Shown here: in pieces, positions 6,914-10,690 of the stretch | How positions within the stretch are numbered: the stretch's first letter is position 1 | Layout of the letters: every line of letters starts with the position of its first letter | Assembly (NCBI GenBank): GCA_964419445.1 | Contig: CAYQPE010000063.1 | Location: 1-10,690, forward strand | DNA length: 10,690 nucleotides | Origin: JABHHG01 sp964419445 | Lineage (GTDB): Bacteria; Fidelibacterota; Marinisomatia; SCGC-AAA003-L08; D37C17 | Reading direction: 5' to 3' | Translations under genes and position numbers: made by a program | Notes under the pieces: generated by a model | What the model was told of the DNA's origin: nothing | Databases searched by the model: none | What the model saw: only the letters and a program-made list of their open reading frames with translations

Positions 6914-7861
6914 GTGTCTATTCAATTAACTCAAATTTCAAAATTCAAAAAAAATACTCAAATCAGAGGATTTTATATTTGTACGGAGAAATCATTAAGG
7001 AATACTCGTAATGGTGCACCCTATTTAGATCTAATTTTATCAGATAAAAGCGGTAGGATTAATGCAAAAATTTGGGATGATGTCAATCATTTTAACGATC
7101 AATTTGAGGTAAAAGAACCTGTTGCCGTAAAAGGCAGGGTGGAATCATATAATTCACAATTACAATTGGTTATTCAGCAAATAAAAACCGCAGATGATAA
7201 AACCTATAATAAGTATGGATTTAATATTGATGAGTTAATTGAAAAAATTGATGAACCAATTGATGAGTTATATTCCCAATTAGTAGATAAAATTAAAAAG
7301 TTTAAAAGTCCCTATAAGAAAATTGCAAAGGAATTGGTTAAAATTTATAAAGACCAAATATGTTTAATCCCTGCGTCAATTCATCACCATCATCCAATAA
7401 AAGGAGGGTTTTTAAAGCATGTTCTTTCGATGATGAATTTTGCTGAACTATTACATCCATATTATAAAAATTTAGACTTGGATTTAATATTAACGGGGAT
7501 ACTATTTCATGATATTGGGAAAGTGAAAGGGATTCAGTATTCCACAAAAGGTGAATATACTAATGCTGGCAGGCTTGTTGGTCACATTGCTTTGGGGATA
7601 GACGTTTTTGACGAAATAGCTAAAAACATAAAACTTGATGACAACACTGTATTAAAACTAAAACATATAATTTTATCTCATCAAGGTACACATTCAAATG
7701 GTACTCCTGTACCTCCTAAGTTTCCTGAAGCACTTTTTGTACATTTATTGGATTCTTTTGATGGCAAAATGGATTTGATGATTCGTGAAATTGAATTGTC
7801 ACCAGAAAAAGAGTGGACCGATAAACATAATCACTTTTATAGAGAATTGTGGAAAAAGTAA
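6914..7861 (+). CDS. YhaM-like 3'-5' exoribonuclease (OB fold plus HD domain)
   Basis: YhaM enzymes are metal-dependent 3'-5' exonucleases acting on RNA and single-stranded DNA. The 315 residues match B. subtilis YhaM (314) almost exactly. An OB-fold nucleic-acid-binding domain spans about 14-92 (FYICTEKSLRNTRNGAPYLDL, then the strand VAVKGRVESYNSQLQLVI). An HD phosphohydrolase domain follows, with HHHHPIKGGFLKHV (157-170), H199-D200 in GILFHDIGKVKG, H224 in GRLVGHIALG, H256 in ILSHQGTH, and D280 in HLLDSFDGKMDLM as likely metal ligands or neighbours. The start is GTG 6914; no ATG, GTG or TTG lies further upstream in frame. It is 7 bases after the Cys-peptide stop, so it is probably transcribed with the iron cassette, although no functional link is known. 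The four-His run is family-like, not an artefact. Confidence 0.88.
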   Translation: MSIQLTQISKFKKNTQIRGFYICTEKSLRNTRNGAPYLDLILSDKSGRINAKIWDDVNHFNDQFEVKEPVAVKGRVESYNSQLQLVIQQIKTADDKTYNKYGFNIDELIEKIDEPIDELYSQLVDKIKKFKSPYKKIAKELVKIYKDQICLIPASIHHHHPIKGGFLKHVLSMMNFAELLHPYYKNLDLDLILTGILFHDIGKVKGIQYSTKGEYTNAGRLVGHIALGIDVFDEIAKNIKLDDNTVLKLKHIILSHQGTHSNGTPVPPKFPEALFVHLLDSFDGKMDLMIREIELSPEKEWTDKHNHFYRELWKK

Positions 7862-7914
7862 ATTTTATATAACAGAAAAAATACATCTACAATTATAAAT
7901 TACACCCACCAAAT

Positions 7915-7918
7915 GGAG
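7915..7918 (+). promoter_or_regulatory. Ribosome binding site that sets the DUF6580 start
   Basis: GGAG lies 6 bases before ATG 7925, the usual spacing. The earlier in-frame ATG at 7913 overlaps this motif and has no Shine-Dalgarno sequence of its own. The translation start is therefore placed at 7925, removing a four-residue MEKE extension. Confidence 0.65.
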
Positions 7919-7924
7919 AAAGAA

Positions 7925-8434
7925 ATGACACTAAGAAGAATGGTTATAAGTGGAATTATTTTATTGGCTGCGTTAAGCCGTTTATTACCGCATCCACCAA
8001 ATTTTACCCCTATAGTTGCAATGGGCTTGATGGGAGGGATTTATTTAAATAATAAACAATTGGCTATAATTGTGCCTTTAGTCGCTATGTTTGTTTCAGA
8101 TGTAGTACTTGGATTCCATGGTACAATGATTTGGGTTTATTCTTCAATAGTAATGGTGACATTGTTTGCTTCTATCTTAAAACCAAAATTTACAAGTATT
8201 GGACTTGCATCATTCACCGCATCAATCTTCTTTTTTTTAGTTACCAATTTTGGGGTGTGGATGTCAGGTACATTTTATCCTAAAACACTCTCAGGCTTAG
8301 CTACATGCTATGTTGCAGGAATTCCTTTTTTACAAAACGCTATTGTTGGAGATTTAATATTTACAACAATACTTTTTGGTGCATTTGAGCTTGCCAAAAG
8401 ATCACTTCCACAATTAGGTGTAGACGCTGTTTAA
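7925..8434 (+). CDS. DUF6580-family integral membrane protein, putative transporter
   Basis: This 169-residue protein is almost entirely hydrophobic, with five to six predicted helices (about 6-20, 31-62 as two, 67-84, 91-113, 137-157). Conserved-looking blocks are HPPNFTPIVAMGLMGG (23-38), VSDVVLGFH (57-65), TNFGVW (107-112) and GDL (142-144). They match DUF6580 proteins, described as putative transport proteins and reminiscent of the S-components of energy-coupling-factor vitamin transporters. No substrate can be read from the sequence, and no ECF ATPase is nearby. The start at ATG 7925 is decided by GGAG at 7915-7918. The 63-base gap upstream, with its own ribosome binding site, allows a separate transcript. 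The next gene begins directly after the stop codon. The family call is fairly firm; the transport role is inferred. Confidence 0.75.
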   Translation: MTLRRMVISGIILLAALSRLLPHPPNFTPIVAMGLMGGIYLNNKQLAIIVPLVAMFVSDVVLGFHGTMIWVYSSIVMVTLFASILKPKFTSIGLASFTASIFFFLVTNFGVWMSGTFYPKTLSGLATCYVAGIPFLQNAIVGDLIFTTILFGAFELAKRSLPQLGVDAV

Positions 8435-9847
8435 TTGAAAATTAATTTGATATATTTTAAAAGGCATACAATGTTTTTAACACTGTGTGCCTTTTTTATT
8501 TCACATTTATTTGCGAATAATTCACTATGGTTGCCTATTGATCCCATAAATAATTCTGGATATTTATTAAATCCATTAATACAAAAGGGTCAAGCAAATC
8601 AAATATTCTATGACATACAAATAAATGGAGAGATAGATATTCCACTCTCCACATTTGTTTTTGGTATAAATGAAACTGAAAGCCCACTTAGTGATTCATT
8701 AAGAACACGCTCTGCATTTCAATTTATGAAGGGTGACTATCTTTATCGTGAATTATTATTAAAAACTCAGTCACTATCAATGAAACAGGGCACAATTACT
8801 GCATTTGCTCATTCACGATTTTATACAGGAAAATATGGTTTAATTTCTGAGGGTCCGTTATTGCAAAACTATCTTATCAATTATAAGAATAATTCAAAAA
8901 ATAATTCTTTATCTTTAACATTAGCATACCATTTAGAAAATTATAATATACCAATTAGTAATACAGGTTCTATTTTGAAAATGAATGAGAGTTATTTATC
9001 AGGAATTACTTATAGAAAATCAACAACATTAGGTCAATTAGAATATTTAGCAAATACACATATTTCAAATACTAATATAGATAATATTAAGGCAGAAAAA
9101 TGGCTTACATCTAATAAATTAAACTTTATTTTTAATAAAGTTTTTGATGTAGAACCATATTTGAAATGGCATAAAAATATTTATAAAAAAAATATATATC
9201 GAGTTGGGATAGATAAAGAGTTTAATCAATTAAAATTTAATGGAAATTTGTTGTACAGTATTTCAGCAAATGTAGAATTTGATGTTCAATATAGGTTTAA
9301 CTATCTTTTAATTGGTGCACATCGGCATTTAGAGGATGTGTATATCGATTCTAATTATCAAGTATTTAAAAACAGTATTTTTTTTGACGTATACCCTTTA
9401 TTTATAAAGAGCAAATTAGCCTATCATAAAATTGAAAATGATGAAAAAATGATTGATGCCGCAACGTTGAACTTATCTTATCAATCAAAATTATTCAGAA
9501 TAATATCAGAGTTATTTATCGTTGAAAATAAAAATTACTTTCTAAAAAGCTATGTGAAAAATGATGCTTATTTAACATTTCCATATTTTGAAAAATACAC
9601 ACCATATTTGCGTGTAGATTATACATATTTCGATTTTAATCCTTCAGCAGAAGGTTGGGATTATACTTTATCCGCATTAAATGAAGATGCACATAGATTA
9701 AACCTACAATTAGGGATTAAATTAAAATCATTTAGTATTAGCTATCATTTTAATAATCTATTTAATGAAAATAGCAAATTATCTAATAATTACGAGGATA
9801 TAGATTCACATAATTATCTGAAAATTCATTGGCAGTTTAAAAATTAA
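8435..9847 (+). CDS. Putative outer-membrane beta-barrel protein, uncharacterised
   Basis: I do not recognise a named family. The 470 residues start with a plausible Sec signal: basic n-region MKINLIYFKR, hydrophobic MFLTLCAFFISHLF (13-26) and an A27-N28 cleavage point. The rest is rich in Asn, Tyr, Ser and Lys with many alternating polar/hydrophobic strands, typical of an outer-membrane barrel. The end resembles TonB-receptor barrels: SISYHFNNLFNE (434-445) and a last strand YLKIHWQF, though the F is not the terminal residue. No plug domain or TonB box is seen and the length is too short for a full receptor, so a porin-like or assembly protein is as likely. TTG 8435 abuts the previous TAA. 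The alternative ATG 8471 keeps the hydrophobic core but loses the basic n-region. A hairpin with a T-run covers the region of both starts. Confidence 0.6.
   Translation: MKINLIYFKRHTMFLTLCAFFISHLFANNSLWLPIDPINNSGYLLNPLIQKGQANQIFYDIQINGEIDIPLSTFVFGINETESPLSDSLRTRSAFQFMKGDYLYRELLLKTQSLSMKQGTITAFAHSRFYTGKYGLISEGPLLQNYLINYKNNSKNNSLSLTLAYHLENYNIPISNTGSILKMNESYLSGITYRKSTTLGQLEYLANTHISNTNIDNIKAEKWLTSNKLNFIFNKVFDVEPYLKWHKNIYKKNIYRVGIDKEFNQLKFNGNLLYSISANVEFDVQYRFNYLLIGAHRHLEDVYIDSNYQVFKNSIFFDVYPLFIKSKLAYHKIENDEKMIDAATLNLSYQSKLFRIISELFIVENKNYFLKSYVKNDAYLTFPYFEKYTPYLRVDYTYFDFNPSAEGWDYTLSALNEDAHRLNLQLGIKLKSFSISYHFNNLFNENSKLSNNYEDIDSHNYLKIHWQFKN
8459..8497 (+). terminator. Terminator-like hairpin inside the start of the barrel gene
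   Basis: AAAAGGCATACA (8459-8470) pairs with TGTGTGCCTTTT (8484-8495) over 12 bp with one T-G wobble. After an A/C mismatch the stem continues with four more pairs (8472-8475 with 8479-8482) and closes on a TTT loop. A run of six T follows the GC core (8492-8497). The hairpin lies after the DUF6580 stop, as an intrinsic terminator would, yet falls within codons 9-21 of the barrel gene and encloses ATG 8471 and the AAGG before it. Termination, attenuation or start-site masking are all possible. Confidence 0.6.
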
Positions 9848-9876
9848 AAAAGGGGTATTGCCCCTTTTTTAATTTT
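9840..9876. terminator. Bidirectional intrinsic terminator between convergent genes
   Basis: The arms 9840-9855 and 9861-9876 are a perfect 16-bp inverted repeat, with GGGG (9852-9855) and CCCC (9861-9864) flanked by A6 and T6 runs and a TATTG loop. A T-run follows the GC core on each strand. The arm starts within the last codons of the barrel gene. It ends that gene's transcript and, on the other strand, that of the convergent propeller gene, whose stop is at 9890-9892. Confidence 0.92.
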
Positions 9877-9889
9877 AACGTAGCTCTTT

Positions 9890-10690
9890 CTATTCCACAG
9901 TCCAAAATGCAAAAGAGCCAGGACTAGCTCTAACTTGGTAATTCCCCAATTCATTGCCATCAAAATTCAATACTATGATATCATCTGGCGCTGTATAATC
10001 ACTAAACCCTAAGTATATAATGTCATTATTTATATTCATAGAGTATAGAGAGGCTTCATTATTAGAGCCAATATATGTAGATTCATTTATAGATAAATCT
10101 TCATTAAAAGAAACTATTCCTTTATTGTAAGATCTATATAGAGTTCCATTATTTATAGCAAAATCATTTCCATAGAATGCTGCATTCCCATGATTAACGC
10201 TTGTTATTGTACCAGTAGATATATCAATTACAGAAGAAGCATATGATGAAGCCCATGAATCGTCAAAGTATGTATGTGAAACATAGATTAAACCATTATT
10301 AAATATAATATTTTGTGGTGATGTGAATACTTCATATGTTTCTATAACAGCGTTTGAAGCAATATCAATTTTTACAACAGAGTTTCCAGATGTAAAGCTT
10401 GAATAGTCACTATATGCAATTGCAGAATAGAGATAAGTCCCATCAAATGTTAAGCCTTCAGTATGACCATTGATCTCTATCGTATTGATTTGAGTAAATG
10501 AAAGTAAATCAATCACTGCTATTCCAAAAACATTCCATTGGCTAATATATGCTAAATTATCTATAATTAATATTTCACGAGGTTGACTTCCATTTAAATC
10601 TAATAATTCATTAGTTTGTTCAACTATTCCATCTTCTGAAATAGTATATTTTAAAACGTTACTTGATGCATTATTTACAATATATAGATT
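9890..10690 (-). CDS. C-terminal part of a beta-propeller (YVTN-like) protein, 5' end outside window
   Basis: The minus-strand frame is open from the window edge (10690) to TAG 9892-9890, giving 266 residues without the N-terminus. A GTG at 10516 is internal and not a convincing start, because repeat blades continue upstream of it (NLYIVNNASSNVLKYTISEDG at the edge). About five blades of roughly 40-50 residues are visible, each with a strand like LYIV, LAYI, LYSAI, LIYVSHTYFD, LYRSY or IIYLGFSD followed by a V-x-K/V-ID-type strand (SVVKIDI, SVIDIS, IVSFNED, IIVLNFDG). This fits seven-bladed surface-layer or YVTN-type propellers, usually extracytoplasmic scaffolds or ligand-binding domains. 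No enzyme motif is seen. It ends GSFAFWTVE with no dockerin repeats. The function is unknown; it is convergent with the barrel gene. Confidence 0.7.
   Translation of the reverse strand, partial: NLYIVNNASSNVLKYTISEDGIVEQTNELLDLNGSQPREILIIDNLAYISQWNVFGIAVIDLLSFTQINTIEINGHTEGLTFDGTYLYSAIAYSDYSSFTSGNSVVKIDIASNAVIETYEVFTSPQNIIFNNGLIYVSHTYFDDSWASSYASSVIDISTGTITSVNHGNAAFYGNDFAINNGTLYRSYNKGIVSFNEDLSINESTYIGSNNEASLYSMNINNDIIYLGFSDYTAPDDIIVLNFDGNELGNYQVRASPGSFAFWTVE

Noticed and set aside
7373..7399. His-rich run as a tag or artefact
   Set aside because: The HHHH stretch precedes PIKGGFLKH, the expected position of family histidines in YhaM-type HD enzymes, so it is native.
7862..7924. Cobalamin or other riboswitch before the DUF6580 gene
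   Set aside because: The 63-base gap is too short for a cobalamin riboswitch and has no conserved B12-box-like motif or stable fold that I can see.
8431..8445. Second Fur-like palindrome TTAATT-GAA-AATTAA
   Set aside because: It is only A and T in the arms, lacks the GAG/CTC core of the site before fur, and such palindromes occur by chance in AT-rich DNA.

Overview
This is an AT-rich bacterial chromosome segment of ordinary gene density. It carries genes of a diderm (Gram-negative-type) bacterium: a predicted outer-membrane barrel, MltG, Fur and FeoAB. Three things suggest the FCB side of the tree, possibly Candidatus Marinimicrobia (SAR406) or a relative: a C-terminal tail of two dockerin-like Asp/Asn repeats, a DUF3098-like small membrane protein, and scarce Shine-Dalgarno sequences. 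This placement is inference; no 16S or other decisive marker is present.

Layout. Positions 1-234 are the 3' end of a + strand gene whose product ends in two dockerin-like repeats. A short tRNA-Pro-like remnant (240-264) and a bidirectional terminator (281-308) follow. On the minus strand a 75-residue two-helix membrane protein (621-394) is followed after 4 bases by tRNA-Asp(GTC) with an encoded CCA (389-312). From 729 to 9847 every gene is on the + strand. First come mltG and a UvrD/PcrA helicase, which overlap in ATGA. Then comes an iron module: a Fur-family regulator behind a 25-bp inverted repeat that looks like its operator, feoA, feoB, and a 44-codon Cys-containing FeoB-associated membrane peptide. 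A YhaM-like OB-fold/HD 3'-5' exoribonuclease follows 7 bases later. Next are a DUF6580-type integral membrane protein and, directly abutting it, a 470-codon secreted protein that looks like an outer-membrane beta barrel. A perfect 16-bp bidirectional terminator (9840-9876) separates that gene from a convergent minus-strand beta-propeller gene that runs off the right edge.

How the genes work together. Fur, FeoA, FeoB and the Cys peptide form a compact ferrous-iron uptake cassette that is probably autoregulated through the palindrome in front of fur. MltG trims nascent peptidoglycan strands, and the helicase works in repair and replication; their overlap suggests translational coupling rather than a shared pathway. 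The inner-membrane DUF6580 protein and the following barrel may be a two-membrane uptake pair (inference). I found no CRISPR array, insertion sequence, recombinase or recognised defence system. The less ordinary items are the terminator-like hairpin inside the start of the barrel gene, the tRNA-Pro-like remnant beside tRNA-Asp, and the operator in front of fur.
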